Assembly: GCF_017599385.1 (NCBI RefSeq)
Contig: NZ_JAGFPK010000001.1
Coordinates: 1,877,621 to 1,941,620, forward strand
From: Ciceribacter sp. L1K22
Lineage (GTDB): Bacteria; Pseudomonadota; Alphaproteobacteria; Rhizobiales; Rhizobiaceae
Direction: 5' to 3'
Length of the DNA: 64,000 nucleotides
Below, in pieces: positions 53,300 to 62,283 of this stretch. Within the stretch, counting starts at the first letter, position 1. Each line of letters starts with the position of its first letter. The position numbers and the translations under genes were made by a program. The notes beneath the pieces were generated by a model. The model was not told the origin of the DNA. It saw nothing but the letters and a program-made list of their open reading frames with translations, and did no database searches.

Positions 53300-53821
53300 A
53301 TGACTAAACGAGTAGCATCAGCCGCGGCGATCGTCGCGGTGTTGACGGGTTGCCAGGGGGTCCAGCATTCGACGCCAAGTGGCCGGCCGGAGGTTACAAT
53401 TGCGGCGCCCGCGAAAGAGGTGAAGACAGCCTTCGTTGGCACGCTCACGAACTTTGGTTACGAATTAAAGAGAGACTCCGATTTTCAGGTGGTCGTTGAG
53501 CGCCAGATCGACAACATGATGGCCAATGTACTCCTATCGAGCAACTATGACCCTACGGTCGAGGCCCGGATAACGGCGACGTTTCTGGAGCTTGGGCAAG
53601 CCACCCGCGTTACGACGGATATGGGGGTCGTTCGGAACGGCGGCTCCGCATTCGAGGCCGTCACAAACGTGAACAACTCCGGCGATTCTCTTGGTGTTCA
53701 GTCGTTGCTGATGGACATCAAATCAGGCTTCGAGTCGGGGAAGAGTACAAGCGAGGTTATTGCTTTCGCTTCCCAGAGAAGCATTGGCCAAAGGGCTGCT
53801 GAGCAACTTCCAAAGAAGTAA
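53300..53821 (+). CDS. Putative lipoprotein of the mobile element
   Basis: The 173-residue product starts MTKRVASAAAIVAVLTGCQG, a lipoprotein signal with the modified cysteine at position 18. The mature part has a beta-alpha-beta look (EVKTAFVGTLTNFGYELKRDSDF, VEARITATFLELGQATRV). I do not recognise the family. aagggga precedes the start. It could be a surface protein altering the lysogenic host, but this is a guess from context. Confidence 0.65.
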   Translation: MTKRVASAAAIVAVLTGCQGVQHSTPSGRPEVTIAAPAKEVKTAFVGTLTNFGYELKRDSDFQVVVERQIDNMMANVLLSSNYDPTVEARITATFLELGQATRVTTDMGVVRNGGSAFEAVTNVNNSGDSLGVQSLLMDIKSGFESGKSTSEVIAFASQRSIGQRAAEQLPKK

Positions 53822-53896
53822 CCCTGGCTCCGGATTGAGCAGCAGGTTGCCATCCAGCCGCCACCCCGCCATGATGCCGCGGGACGGGAGGATCCA

Positions 53897-54619
53897 ATGT
53901 GCAATCTGTACAACATCTCGACAACTCACGAGATGATGCGGCAACTGGCGCGGGCCGTGATCGACTTGACGAACCGTGCCAACCCTTCTGAAGACATCTA
54001 TCCGGACCGTATGGCGCCGATAGTTCGTAACTCGCCGGATGGCCGCGAGCTCGTTTACACCCGATGGGGAATGCCGAGCTCGAAAAAAGCGCTATTTGAT
54101 GCCGCGACCAAGCGGGCCGACAAGCTCCGGGCGAAAGGCAAGGACGTCGATTTCGACGCGCTCCTGAAGATGGAGCCGGACGGCGGAACCACAAACATCC
54201 GCAATACCTCTAGCCAGCACTGGCGCCGTTGGTTCGGCATAGAGAACCGTTGCGTCGTTCCGTTTACGCGGTTCGCCGAGCCGGATCCTGCCAGCAAGCG
54301 GGAAGGGGGCCGCACGCCGAATGCGTGGTTTGCGATCGACGAGGGTCAGCCGCTGGCATTCTTTGCCGGTCTTTGGGTGCCGCAGTGGGAGAGTGTGCGG
54401 AAGGTCAAGGAGGGACTGATCAAGGCCGACCTTTACGCCTTCCTAACCTGCGAGCCGAACGCAGTCGTCAAGCCGATCCACCCGAAGGCCATGCCCGTGA
54501 TTCTCACCAGCGAGGAGGAGATCGAGACCTGGCTCACGGCGCCGTGGCCGGAAGCGCAGCGGCTGCAACGGCCACTGCCCGATTACAGGCTCATCTTGTT
54601 GCCGGCCGAGGTTGAATGA
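53897..54619 (+). CDS. SRAP (HMCES/YedK) family protein
   Basis: The 240-residue protein belongs to the SOS-response-associated peptidase family, which forms a covalent link with abasic sites in single-stranded DNA through Cys2. The mature N-terminus CNLYNIS is correct after Met removal. RNTSSQHW supplies the asparagine region, FTRFAEPD the glutamate and IHPKAMPVIL the catalytic histidine. Members are common in temperate phages and islands. It is intact and its stop overlaps the next small frame (ATGA). Confidence 0.9.
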   Translation: MCNLYNISTTHEMMRQLARAVIDLTNRANPSEDIYPDRMAPIVRNSPDGRELVYTRWGMPSSKKALFDAATKRADKLRAKGKDVDFDALLKMEPDGGTTNIRNTSSQHWRRWFGIENRCVVPFTRFAEPDPASKREGGRTPNAWFAIDEGQPLAFFAGLWVPQWESVRKVKEGLIKADLYAFLTCEPNAVVKPIHPKAMPVILTSEEEIETWLTAPWPEAQRLQRPLPDYRLILLPAEVE

Positions 54620-54732
54620 GACGCAGCACGATTTTTTGGCTAACGCTCGCGTTGATGGCGCTTATGGCGGCGACGGCGATAAGCGGGATGATCATGTCTG
54701 TGGTTGGCATTTGGCGATGGTTTGTCACGTGA
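54616..54732 (+). CDS. Possible 38-residue membrane protein
   Basis: The ATG overlaps the stop of the SRAP gene by three bases, suggesting coupled translation. The product is almost entirely one hydrophobic helix (FWLTLALMALMAATAISG), followed by GMIMSVVGIWRWFVT. There is no family match that I know of. It could be a chance open frame. Confidence 0.35.
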   Translation: MRRSTIFWLTLALMALMAATAISGMIMSVVGIWRWFVT

Positions 54733-54745
54733 CTGAAAGGGCTCG

Positions 54746-54997
54746 CTACTCCTCTGACCTCCCACACCAAGGACCATTTCCCGGCGGCGTAGCGATCCAT
54801 GGCGCCGGCTTGCCGGTGAGCTTCTGCACAGCATCCAGCGTCGCGTGGTTTGCCACACTGATCGCTTGGTAGTGATCACAGCCAGGCGCAACATGCCGCA
54901 TGTTGCCAGTGAGCGCGGAACAGAACGACCCCGCCGCCGCGACAATCTCGTCGACAGCAGCGGTGTTGAGCTTGGCGGGACGTTTCCGGCGGACCAT
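54746..54997 (-). CDS. Small protein of unknown function
   Basis: The 83-residue product starts MVRRKRPAKLNTAAVDEIVAA and has three cysteines (GSFCSAL, APGCDHY, PWCGRSEE). aggag eight bases upstream on the minus strand supports the start at 54997; the frame is open further upstream. No family is recognised. A perfect 18-base palindrome lies 24 bases ahead of it, so it probably has a regulated promoter of its own. Confidence 0.6.
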   Translation of the reverse strand: MVRRKRPAKLNTAAVDEIVAAAGSFCSALTGNMRHVAPGCDHYQAISVANHATLDAVQKLTGKPAPWIATPPGNGPWCGRSEE

Positions 54998-55020
54998 GAT
55001 AGTGACTCCTGAATGGGACC

Positions 55021-55038
55021 ATATTCCTATAGGAATAT
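55021..55038. promoter_or_regulatory. Perfect 18-base palindrome, probable operator
   Basis: The word atattcctataggaatat reads the same on both strands. It lies directly upstream of the small gene at 54746 and about 15 bases beyond the stop of the tail-spike gene. It does not fit the alphaproteobacterial LexA motif. The binding protein is unknown. Confidence 0.6.
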
Positions 55039-55053
55039 TGTCCGCGCCGAGAG

Positions 55054-57714
55054 TCAAGAGGGCGTAATGTTGCTTGTCCCTTCTTGGTCGAGCCATATGG
55101 ATGTTGACGTCGAAGCTGTGGCGGTGAACCACTTGTTAAGGTCTTCGGCCCACACCTCAAGCCCTTCCATCTTCCCGAAGAGATTGATCGGGTGCGAAGC
55201 GTCCGCAAGCATGGCCGACGTGATATCCGAACGGGTTCGGCCCACGCCGTAAAGGTTGTTCGCCGGCCAATAGGCCCGCATGTTCCCATCGCGAAGATTA
55301 AACCAGGACTCGCCATCGAAGGGAACGCCGCTGCGGTTCGTGCCGAGTGGAAGCGTGTTGATATTGCTGTTGAAGCCGCCTGCCTGGTCGAAATAAATTT
55401 GCGCAGAACATGCAAGCCCGCCTTCATCCCAGGCAAGCGTTCCACCGTCCAGGTCAGGACCGGCTATCGCCACCGCACCGCGCGACGTTTCCAAGTCTTC
55501 AGACGCGCCATATTTGAACGGGCGCCTTTCCGCATAAGTGCCGCCGGAGATAACCAGATCACGCGCGGCACCGACATGTAGGGCGATCGGCCCGACTGGC
55601 GACAACACGCAACGATCAAGATTGATCGCTCGCATAGGCGTTCCGCTGATTTCCACCGATGCCTTGAAACTGTCTTGCCAGCCGGCGAGCTCGTCGGCGT
55701 CGTTCTGCAAACCCATATGGTGAGCGAGGTCGACTATGTAGCAATCTTGAAAACGGGTATGCGATGATCCGCCCTGGTTAGGAATCGTGACAAGTTTCGA
55801 CTTGTCGATATCGATGCTTGTCGTAGAGGACAGGCCATTGAAGCGCAGGAACTTGCCGTTGCGCCCGTTTGGAGTGGTGCTCTCCGTGTAGAGCGTGCTG
55901 GTGTAGGTGTATTCGGTCGGACCTGTGAATGTGTCGGTCTCTGTCAGCCAGATTGAACCGCCGGCAGGGTCGAACCGATGCGACGGAAACCACCGGATAT
56001 AGACTTGCGTCGAGGTCTTATCGACAACCGGAAGGCAATCACCGGAGCGAATGAGAAGGCCGCTTTGAATGTCGCAGTTTGTCCACAAGCCCTGCTCATT
56101 CGTTGGCGTCGCCGTCGCGAAACCATCGGCCGGAGGCAGGAAGTTGAAAACGCCGCGCTCTCTCCAGTATCCGACAACGCGCAGCTCGTTTGCACGGGCC
56201 TCCCATCCGTTGGTGTAGTAAAGACCGAAATCGTTATCGGCCGGCTCGCGTGCGGTCGTGTAATCGACGTAGCCGCCAAGCCCGTAGGTTTCCCCGTCAC
56301 CAGGGCAGGAATTGATGATCTTGATGTTATCGAGGTGCCAGCGCTGCCAACCATCCTCGACACGAGCAAAAAACCTCAGATTGCGCAATGTCGCCGGAGT
56401 CGTCCCGCTTGCGTCCTTGTTGGTCCCATCGAACAATTCGAACGTCGTAAACGGAGAGGCCGCAACCGGGTTTTCGTCGCTGGCGTCAATATCCCGCGTA
56501 TATCCTACCGTTTCGCCGTTAGAGACGAAATCGACCTGGATGATGATCGGATCATCACCCATCGCAATGAAGACCGCGCCGCTTTGGGAAAGTACCAGTT
56601 CGTCAAACTCGCTGTTGGTCGCGCCGTTCCGCGTGTTCGGCGTCGTCCCCAAGCCTTCGAACTTCACGCCGCGCCGGATAAGCCAGCTTTGCGCGAAGTA
56701 GAAACCGGGCCGGAAAGTGACGTGCGGGAAATAGACCTGCGCAAAGGCACTCAGATCCTCAAGCGCGTCAGTGACATCGACAACAGCTGCCGACGTGGAT
56801 GGCACGACGCCAAACCAGTTTGCACGAAGCGGCCCGTCAAACTGGCGAACCCACGCACCTGAACTGGTCGCGGTATCATCCGCTTTTAGATAAACGCCGC
56901 CTTGGACGTCAGCGGTCACCTCAGCCGAATAATCGCCAGACTTGAAGACGAAAATTCCGGCCTTGTCTTCCTCAAGCAGAACCGCAGACTGGTGGTCCCC
57001 GGTATCAAGGGCCTTGAGCGCCGTGACCGTTGTCGGAAAGGCGCTTGGCACGGCAGCAAGTGCCAGCGCTGCTGAAGCCGCGGCAGCATCGCGCGCCGCC
57101 TCAGCCTGCGCCACGAGCGCCGCGCTGGATTGATCGGAAATCAGCCTGAACGTGTTGTCGTCCGTGCGAATCCGTCCCCAAACCTCTTGGTCCGCCGCCA
57201 GCGCAGAAGCGTTTCCGCCCGTCGAAGTCTTGATCGTGAGAAGCGACCCGCCATTAAACGAAACTGTAACTGGAGAAGACGTGGTGGCTTCAAAAAGCGC
57301 AAATGCTACCAGAACGTCGTCCGCAACCGGTACGTCCGTGTCGACCTGAATCGCGTTGGCACTGCCGGCGCCGCTATCGGTTCCGATGACGAATTTGAAC
57401 GGCAACGGAAGTATCTTCGACCACGAGCCGGTGCCAGTCGCACCGTTCTTCCGGTAAATGCCGTTGTATTCAGGATCTGTAGTATCGCCGTAAACGATCG
57501 CAGTCGTGTTTACGGGGTGGTCAAGGTTGGCAAACAGCGAGGACCGCTGCGAATAGGCAATCTGGCCAACGCCGTTAAATGTCGCCGTGATTGTTGACTC
57601 AATCCACGCCGACCACTGACGCGCGTCGCGCTTGTTCATCTTGTTGGGGCCTGACGACGGGACACCGTCGGTTACGAAGTCGCGCCAAACAACGGCGCCG
57701 GTAGGTGCGGGCAA
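55054..57714 (-). CDS. Phage tail fibre / tail-spike-like protein
   Basis: The 886-residue protein starts with LPAPTGAVVWRDFVTDGVPS and NKMNKRDARQWSAWIES, an N-terminal anchor type common in rhizobial phage fibres. An alanine-rich coiled stretch follows (AAARDAAAASAALALAAVPSA in outline, near residue 210-230). A long beta-rich region with pectate-lyase-like spike character (YFPHVTFRPGFYFAQS, INLDRCVLS, LVISGGTY) leads to a C-terminal module. It probably recognises or cleaves host surface polysaccharide. I prefer TTG at 57714, with ggagg just upstream, over TTG at 57726. No other tail genes adjoin it. Confidence 0.8.
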   Translation of the reverse strand: MPAPTGAVVWRDFVTDGVPSSGPNKMNKRDARQWSAWIESTITATFNGVGQIAYSQRSSLFANLDHPVNTTAIVYGDTTDPEYNGIYRKNGATGTGSWSKILPLPFKFVIGTDSGAGSANAIQVDTDVPVADDVLVAFALFEATTSSPVTVSFNGGSLLTIKTSTGGNASALAADQEVWGRIRTDDNTFRLISDQSSAALVAQAEAARDAAAASAALALAAVPSAFPTTVTALKALDTGDHQSAVLLEEDKAGIFVFKSGDYSAEVTADVQGGVYLKADDTATSSGAWVRQFDGPLRANWFGVVPSTSAAVVDVTDALEDLSAFAQVYFPHVTFRPGFYFAQSWLIRRGVKFEGLGTTPNTRNGATNSEFDELVLSQSGAVFIAMGDDPIIIQVDFVSNGETVGYTRDIDASDENPVAASPFTTFELFDGTNKDASGTTPATLRNLRFFARVEDGWQRWHLDNIKIINSCPGDGETYGLGGYVDYTTAREPADNDFGLYYTNGWEARANELRVVGYWRERGVFNFLPPADGFATATPTNEQGLWTNCDIQSGLLIRSGDCLPVVDKTSTQVYIRWFPSHRFDPAGGSIWLTETDTFTGPTEYTYTSTLYTESTTPNGRNGKFLRFNGLSSTTSIDIDKSKLVTIPNQGGSSHTRFQDCYIVDLAHHMGLQNDADELAGWQDSFKASVEISGTPMRAINLDRCVLSPVGPIALHVGAARDLVISGGTYAERRPFKYGASEDLETSRGAVAIAGPDLDGGTLAWDEGGLACSAQIYFDQAGGFNSNINTLPLGTNRSGVPFDGESWFNLRDGNMRAYWPANNLYGVGRTRSDITSAMLADASHPINLFGKMEGLEVWAEDLNKWFTATASTSTSIWLDQEGTSNITPS

Positions 57715-57790
57715 GGGTGCCTCCAAAATGAAAAGGCCCGCCGAAAGGCAGGCCAGGAGGTTGCTGTGTGGGGGGTGTTATGGGCTGGCT

Positions 57791-58288
57791 CTATTCGTAG
57801 CCGGTGCCGTCGCTAAAGAAGCTGCCGTCGTCGTGCGGAATGCCGGAATTAGGATCGATCTTGGCCCCAATGACGTCAGGCCACTCGTGGAGTCGCCGTT
57901 GTTCGTAACCGTCGGCGCGGATCACAGTCAGATCGATGTGTGCGCCAACCGAATAGAAAGGCTCACGATCAGGTGCGGCGGGGTTGGTCATCTTCTGGCG
58001 CCGCATGCTTTCGAAAAGAAAGACCGCGTCACGCTCCAGGCCACTGGCGATCGACAAGTCGCCGTAGGCTAAAAGCTCCTCGCCTGTCGGGCTCGCGCCT
58101 TGGGCGAAGATACGCGGCATTCTGCGAAGCTGAAAAGCCGGACTGCCCTCTTCCTCGAATGTCGAGAAGACATAGCAAACCGGCCCATTCGTTTCCGATA
58201 TGGCACCGATCGCCATCCGCAGCGCGTTTTCAAACCGTTTCGTGTCAGCTGATAATTGAACGATAAGTCTTTCGAGGTCTTGCGCCAT
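57791..58288 (-). CDS. Short protein with tape-measure-like N-terminus
   Basis: The first 32 residues (MAQDLERLIVQLSADTKRFE, then NALRMAIGAI) look like the start of phage tail tape-measure proteins of rhizobia. Those are usually hundreds of residues long, whereas this protein is 165 residues. The remainder (CYVFSTFEEEGSPAFQLRR, GLERDAVFLFESMRRQK, VGAHIDLTVIRADGYEQRRL) is not a tape measure and I do not recognise it. It looks like a fusion after deletion or a novel small protein. Start 58288 overlaps the stop of a 19-codon frame (TAATG). Confidence 0.65.
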   Translation of the reverse strand: MAQDLERLIVQLSADTKRFENALRMAIGAISETNGPVCYVFSTFEEEGSPAFQLRRMPRIFAQGASPTGEELLAYGDLSIASGLERDAVFLFESMRRQKMTNPAAPDREPFYSVGAHIDLTVIRADGYEQRRLHEWPDVIGAKIDPNSGIPHDDGSFFSDGTGYE

Positions 58289-58347
58289 TAGCCAGCCCTC
58301 CGCACGCAACGTCGCGCCGCGGCGGTTGCAACGTCGAAATTATCCAT
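58288..58347 (-). CDS. Possible 19-residue upstream peptide
   Basis: A tiny frame (MDNFDVATAAARRCVRRAG) with aaaggga upstream ends in TAATG shared with the next gene's start. It could couple translation or be a remnant of a small tail gene that normally precedes the tape measure. This is low confidence because of the length. Confidence 0.3.
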   Translation of the reverse strand: MDNFDVATAAARRCVRRAG

Positions 58348-58524
58348 CTTGCTTTCCCTTTGGGTCAGATGCTAGGCGTCGCGCTTCCGGGCACACCAAA
58401 AGACCAACGATTCCTCACGCGCGCGTTGCGCGCACGCGAGGCAAAATCCTGTATTAGCATACGCGTTGAGGGGCGACACGGGTACGGGGCTTGAGGCGCC
58501 CGAACATTTCGGGGGAGGGGTGGG

Positions 58525-58845
58525 CTATGCCGCCACCCACGCAACCTTGTCGCCCGGCTCCACGAACAGATCGTAGTCCTGGCCGGCTCGGCATAGGGTA
58601 CGCACCCCGCTGGAGGCGTTAGGGCTGACACCGATCGAGACCCAAGAGTCCGCTGCCGCTTGGATCCGAAAGACAGGTGCGCCCATGGAGTCGTGGTGTC
58701 CAGGAGCTGTTAATGTCGTGGTGCCTGCCTCTGTCAGCGTCTGGCTATTGACGATGTTCGATAACAGCGTCGCGTTCTGTGTGCGGCCACGATTGTAGAG
58801 CGGCCCGACGTAGCCGGCCGTAACGTGAAGTCCTGTAAATGCCAT
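58525..58845 (-). CDS. Small phage-element protein
   Basis: The 106-residue product (MAFTGLHVTAGYVGPLYNRG to DLFVEPGDKVAWVAA) is beta-rich, with FRIQAAADSWVSIGVSPNAS as a strand-loop-strand core. This could suit a decoration or head-tail protein. I do not recognise it. A good ribosome binding site (aaggga) precedes it. It lies directly after the prohead protease gene, where decoration or capsid genes are usual. Confidence 0.65.
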   Translation of the reverse strand: MAFTGLHVTAGYVGPLYNRGRTQNATLLSNIVNSQTLTEAGTTTLTAPGHHDSMGAPVFRIQAAADSWVSIGVSPNASSGVRTLCRAGQDYDLFVEPGDKVAWVAA

Positions 58846-58860
58846 GTGTGCTATTCCCTT

Positions 58861-59499
58861 CTAAGTCAGTTGCATTATCGCTTGTTCAAATCGAATTGCT
58901 GCGCCGTCCCACAATATCCGCTTCATTTCTGATGCTGTCTTGAGTGAGCAGATTTTCGGGTCCACTAGGTCAACGAAGGCTTCCCGAACGGCGCCATGCT
59001 TCACGAGGCTTATTTCCCTAAGATCGGCTTCATGGATAAAGGTCACGGGAACACCATCGACCGTTTTTTGCTCTTGCCGAACCACCAGGTAACCGACAGA
59101 CATTCCCACCGCATGCCGTTGCTTGACGCCGTTGACGACCGAAGCCGGTGGCCGCACCAGTCGGAAGGCAAGGCCGTCGCTGTCCGTGAGGAGCTCAAGG
59201 TTATCGTTAGTGGTTGCCACTTCGGCCGACGCTTTGTGATCGATCCAAAAGCCGATTTTCTGTCTCGAAGCCAAGGATTTGTCGAAGCACCCTTTGACGA
59301 ATACCTCAATGCGCCCCTTGTACTCGTGTGCGCGATTGAACCTGCACGCATACCCCTGCAGCGCATTTTCCGTAGGATCCGATAATCCTTTCTCCTCGGT
59401 TGAGGGGCTGGTCGTCAGCCGTCCACCGACCGACGTGATATAGCCACCTACAGAATAGTGAACTGGCTCAGAGGCTCTTGTCTCATAGTCGCGCATCAC
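58861..59499 (-). CDS. HK97-type prohead protease
   Basis: The 212-residue protein belongs to the U35-type prohead proteases that mature phage capsids. LQGYACRFNRAHEYKGRIEV in outline, FVKGCFDKSL, the histidine in FWIDHKAS, the serine in AVGMSVGYLV and the end HEADLREISLVKHGAVREAF form the usual core. The start overlaps the stop of the gene at 59496 by 4 bases. A major capsid gene normally follows but none is seen here. Confidence 0.85.
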   Translation of the reverse strand: MMRDYETRASEPVHYSVGGYITSVGGRLTTSPSTEEKGLSDPTENALQGYACRFNRAHEYKGRIEVFVKGCFDKSLASRQKIGFWIDHKASAEVATTNDNLELLTDSDGLAFRLVRPPASVVNGVKQRHAVGMSVGYLVVRQEQKTVDGVPVTFIHEADLREISLVKHGAVREAFVDLVDPKICSLKTASEMKRILWDGAAIRFEQAIMQLT

Positions 59500-60080
59500 C
59501 GAAAAACCTCCGGCAAATCCTTCTTATCGAGAAGGCCGTCGCGAACCGCGTGGCGCAGCGAGATACCGACGTCTGAATTTCTCTGCATCGGTGATCCGAA
59601 CAGATCACGGCCAAAGTCGGAGAGTCCGGCTGGCTCCAGCCCTGCACGCAGGAATTCCCGATGCAGCTCTCCTAGTTTGTTGTGCGCCTCCGCGGCCTTT
59701 GCGAGGTGGCCGAAAAACTCGCGCGCCATGGAAGAGTATTCCGGCTTGAAGTCGGCTGCGACGTCGGCGGATACTTTCAGTCGTTCGATGCGTATATCGG
59801 ACGCTATGTGCTCGATCGCCGAGTCGAGGTCGTACACTTCGCGCGCTAGTGCCGAAACAGTGTCGCGGAGGTCGGCTGGCGGTTCCGCTGTGACGCCCTG
59901 CAAAAGGGCACGAATCCGGTCTTCGCGCTGTACTGTCACAGGGCCGGATTCCGCGATCTTCTGGTGTGTTTCTGAAAGCTCGCGCCGCTTCCGTTCCCTC
60001 TGTGCCATTAGATCGGCCTGGCGCTTCTCTAGCGCCGCAAAGGCTGCAGATGCATCGCCTGGCAGTGGTACTTTTTTCAT
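59496..60080 (-). CDS. Phage-element protein, largely helical
   Basis: The 194-residue product has a long coiled-coil front (AALEKRQADLMAQRERKRRELSETHQK in outline, residues 15-45) and a second helical part (REVYDLDSAIEHIASDIRIERLK). It may be a scaffold or head-associated protein. No family is recognised. It overlaps the prohead protease start by 4 bases, indicating a coupled pair. Confidence 0.7.
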   Translation of the reverse strand: MKKVPLPGDASAAFAALEKRQADLMAQRERKRRELSETHQKIAESGPVTVQREDRIRALLQGVTAEPPADLRDTVSALAREVYDLDSAIEHIASDIRIERLKVSADVAADFKPEYSSMAREFFGHLAKAAEAHNKLGELHREFLRAGLEPAGLSDFGRDLFGSPMQRNSDVGISLRHAVRDGLLDKKDLPEVFR

Positions 60081-60089
60081 ATCAAATCC

Positions 60090-60602
60090 TTAAAGGAGTT
60101 CGCACGCAATGCGCCGCAGCGCTGGGAGCTTGATGAGGCACGTGCGCGCCATTCCAGTTTCCACGCGGGCGCGCCGATAGACGCGCGAAAGAGCTGGCCT
60201 ATCAAAGCGGCGCCCGTATATGGCGAGGAACTGGCCAGGATCAGCGGACAGCAAAATCTCGCCGGAACGAAAGTCAATGTTACCGCCTATATTGCCAGCG
60301 GCTTCGTCGAGAAGATCGGCGAGCTCGACTTCGGCATCAGGCGCGCCGTCACCGGAGGTGCGCGGCAGACCACCCAATGCAATCTCAATGTCAGCCGCAC
60401 GCGACGGAAGAGGAGAGCAGCAGCCGAGGATACAGCGAGCCAGGTCAATTGAAGTTAGGGGCGGCGGCACTGGTCGACCAGCGGCAATTCGATTGCGCTG
60501 CTTGAGATGCTTTAACACGCCGTGGACGTGCGCGAGAGGTAGGCCGAGCTCGCGCGCGATCACCTCCTCGCGCTCTGCTGCGCTTGGATTGTTTTTCGGC
60601 AT
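60090..60602 (-). CDS. Phage-element protein of unknown function
   Basis: The 170-residue product begins MPKNNPSAAEREEVIARELG, followed by LPLAHVHGVLKHLKQRNRI, which has a winged-helix look. The middle is acidic (GAPDAEVELADLLDEAAGNI) and the C-terminus basic (YRRARVETGMARTCLI). It starts at ATG 60602. It lies 9 bases before the gene at 59496 and heads the small head-like gene group. No family is recognised. Confidence 0.6.
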   Translation of the reverse strand: MPKNNPSAAEREEVIARELGLPLAHVHGVLKHLKQRNRIAAGRPVPPPLTSIDLARCILGCCSPLPSRAADIEIALGGLPRTSGDGAPDAEVELADLLDEAAGNIGGNIDFRSGEILLSADPGQFLAIYGRRFDRPALSRVYRRARVETGMARTCLIKLPALRRIACELL

Positions 60603-60709
60603 TTGGTGCCTTTCGCTTTTTATGGGTGTGATTGTTGCCGGCGCTCGCCCCATCTAAAAACGAGCGCCGGCGTCGCTTCCGGCTGTGAGGTGGACCGGTG
60701 GCGAACTGG

Positions 60710-60734
60710 AAAAAAAGAGCCGCACAGGGCGGCT
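60710..60734 (-). terminator. Terminator inside the mobile element
   Basis: The stem agccgc / gcggct is followed on the minus strand by seven T residues. It separates the gene at 60790 from the group that starts at 60602. Confidence 0.7.
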
Positions 60735-60789
60735 AGCGGTCTGCGATGACCTTCATGGTTACAGGGTGGCGACTTCGCAGAAACCGACG

Positions 60790-61911
60790 TTAAGCTGCTA
60801 TTTTTCTCAGTCTTGACGACAAATTGTCATTGGCGGCCTCTAGTGCCAAACGGCCAGCGCGTTCTGCGAAACTGTCGGATGCGCCAACTGCGTCGCGGCC
60901 GATTTCGGCGAGCGACTTGGCTGACATTGCGCACTCAAGGACTCGCACATCAGCCTCAGGTAGTGATTTGACGACCGCATCCCATGCAGTCGCGAAATCC
61001 GAAAGCGTCGCGAAGTCCTGCCAGTCTGTAGCACCTGGCTTGCCGGAGGGGTGCTTCACGATACCCATGAAAATTGAGCCAAGGTCTTCCGTCGCCATCG
61101 GCATACCGTCCGGTATTTTTTTGACTTCAGGTGCTGGCTTAGCATACGCCTCGGCCAGCAAGCGCCGTGCTTCAGAGCGTGACAGCCTGGCGCCCTTTTT
61201 CTTTTTCCGTCCGCCCTTAGGTGGCTCGTGTAGCTCGTCAATCCCGAACAGCGACGCGATCCGCAGATTTGCCCTGATCTGATGTTCACGCGCCACTGCA
61301 GCCCGCTTGACGACTGTTTCCTTCTCTGTCGTGAAGCGCATCGCGCCGGCCGCCAAGCGCCAGTCGAAATCCTCTACTCCACCCCCAGGAGCAATGCGCT
61401 GTGCTTTCTCGACGTGCGTTCCGTCACTGAAGCACAACCCCGCGAGCCGATGAATAAACCGAGCTCCATTGATTTCGCGGATCTCGAAATCTCCCGCGAC
61501 AGGCCAGCTAATGACGCCGGCCTCAACGTGGGTGAAGCGTCCATCCGCCAGCCTCGCCTCCCGAACGTGACGAAACGTGACGACAGGCACCTCTCCATCC
61601 CTTGCAGGTACGAATACCCGCTCAATTTCTGGAAGTGATGGTGTCACCTCTAAACGGCGCTCAACAAAAAAATCTTCTGGCTTCTGGTTATCGTTGGCCG
61701 GCGTCGTTCGCCAGTTCGATTGCACAGGTTCGGAGAGGGGTGGATCGCGATACATCAGCAATAGGCGCATCCGGGCAGCCTTTTCGGCGTGGCGCGGATT
61801 CGTCTTTCGAGGCTGTGCGAAAATTTCAGAGTCGTGCTTAGGAGCGGTTTCACGCCACGCGTCGAGTGCGCGGCGGTAATCGGCTGGGGCCCAGCCATCT
61901 GTGTTCTGCAT
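60790..61911 (-). CDS. Phage-element protein of unknown function
   Basis: The 373-residue product starts MQNTDGWAPADYRRALDAWR. A central beta-rich part follows (PEIERVFVPARDGEVPVVTFR in outline, FRHVREARLADGRFTHVE). The middle has a basic patch (GGRKKKKGARLSRSEARRLL) and the end is helical (VRVLECAMSAKSLAEIGRDAVGASDS in outline), which could be a helix-turn-helix. I cannot assign a function. It is upstream of the terminator at 60710 and downstream of the replication-like gene. Confidence 0.6.
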   Translation of the reverse strand: MQNTDGWAPADYRRALDAWRETAPKHDSEIFAQPRKTNPRHAEKAARMRLLLMYRDPPLSEPVQSNWRTTPANDNQKPEDFFVERRLEVTPSLPEIERVFVPARDGEVPVVTFRHVREARLADGRFTHVEAGVISWPVAGDFEIREINGARFIHRLAGLCFSDGTHVEKAQRIAPGGGVEDFDWRLAAGAMRFTTEKETVVKRAAVAREHQIRANLRIASLFGIDELHEPPKGGRKKKKGARLSRSEARRLLAEAYAKPAPEVKKIPDGMPMATEDLGSIFMGIVKHPSGKPGATDWQDFATLSDFATAWDAVVKSLPEADVRVLECAMSAKSLAEIGRDAVGASDSFAERAGRLALEAANDNLSSRLRKIAA

Positions 61912-62283
61912 GTTGATGGTCTCGCAGGTTCGCCCGCGCGTGCGGGTGAAGTTCAGGCCGTTGTTCGGCTCTTGCTTTTGGGGTGATGCGGGCGAGCTGT
62001 ATCGCCAAAGCCAGATAGGTAAAACGGGCCGAAACGTCAATGAACCGGGCCGCTTTGATTAAAAAATCAAAACTGGGAAAAACTTTCCGCATGAGTCTGA
62101 CGTGGGTTTGGCGTCGGCGCCGATCGCCAAAGATGTCTATGGCCCCGGCCCAATTCCGAATTTTGGGGGTGAGAAAAATCGTTTACCGAGCCGGTCCAGT
62201 GTCCGAAAGCGCCAAGGAACACGACGGCCCCCGCCTTGACGTGGTTGCTGGTCGTGTCACTGTGCAATCAAAGGGGGAAGAAC
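61912..62283. other. Gap between opposed element genes
   Basis: I see no supported gene here. It should hold promoters for the minus-strand gene at 60790 and the plus-strand small gene at 62284. No clear operator palindrome is visible. Confidence 0.4.
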
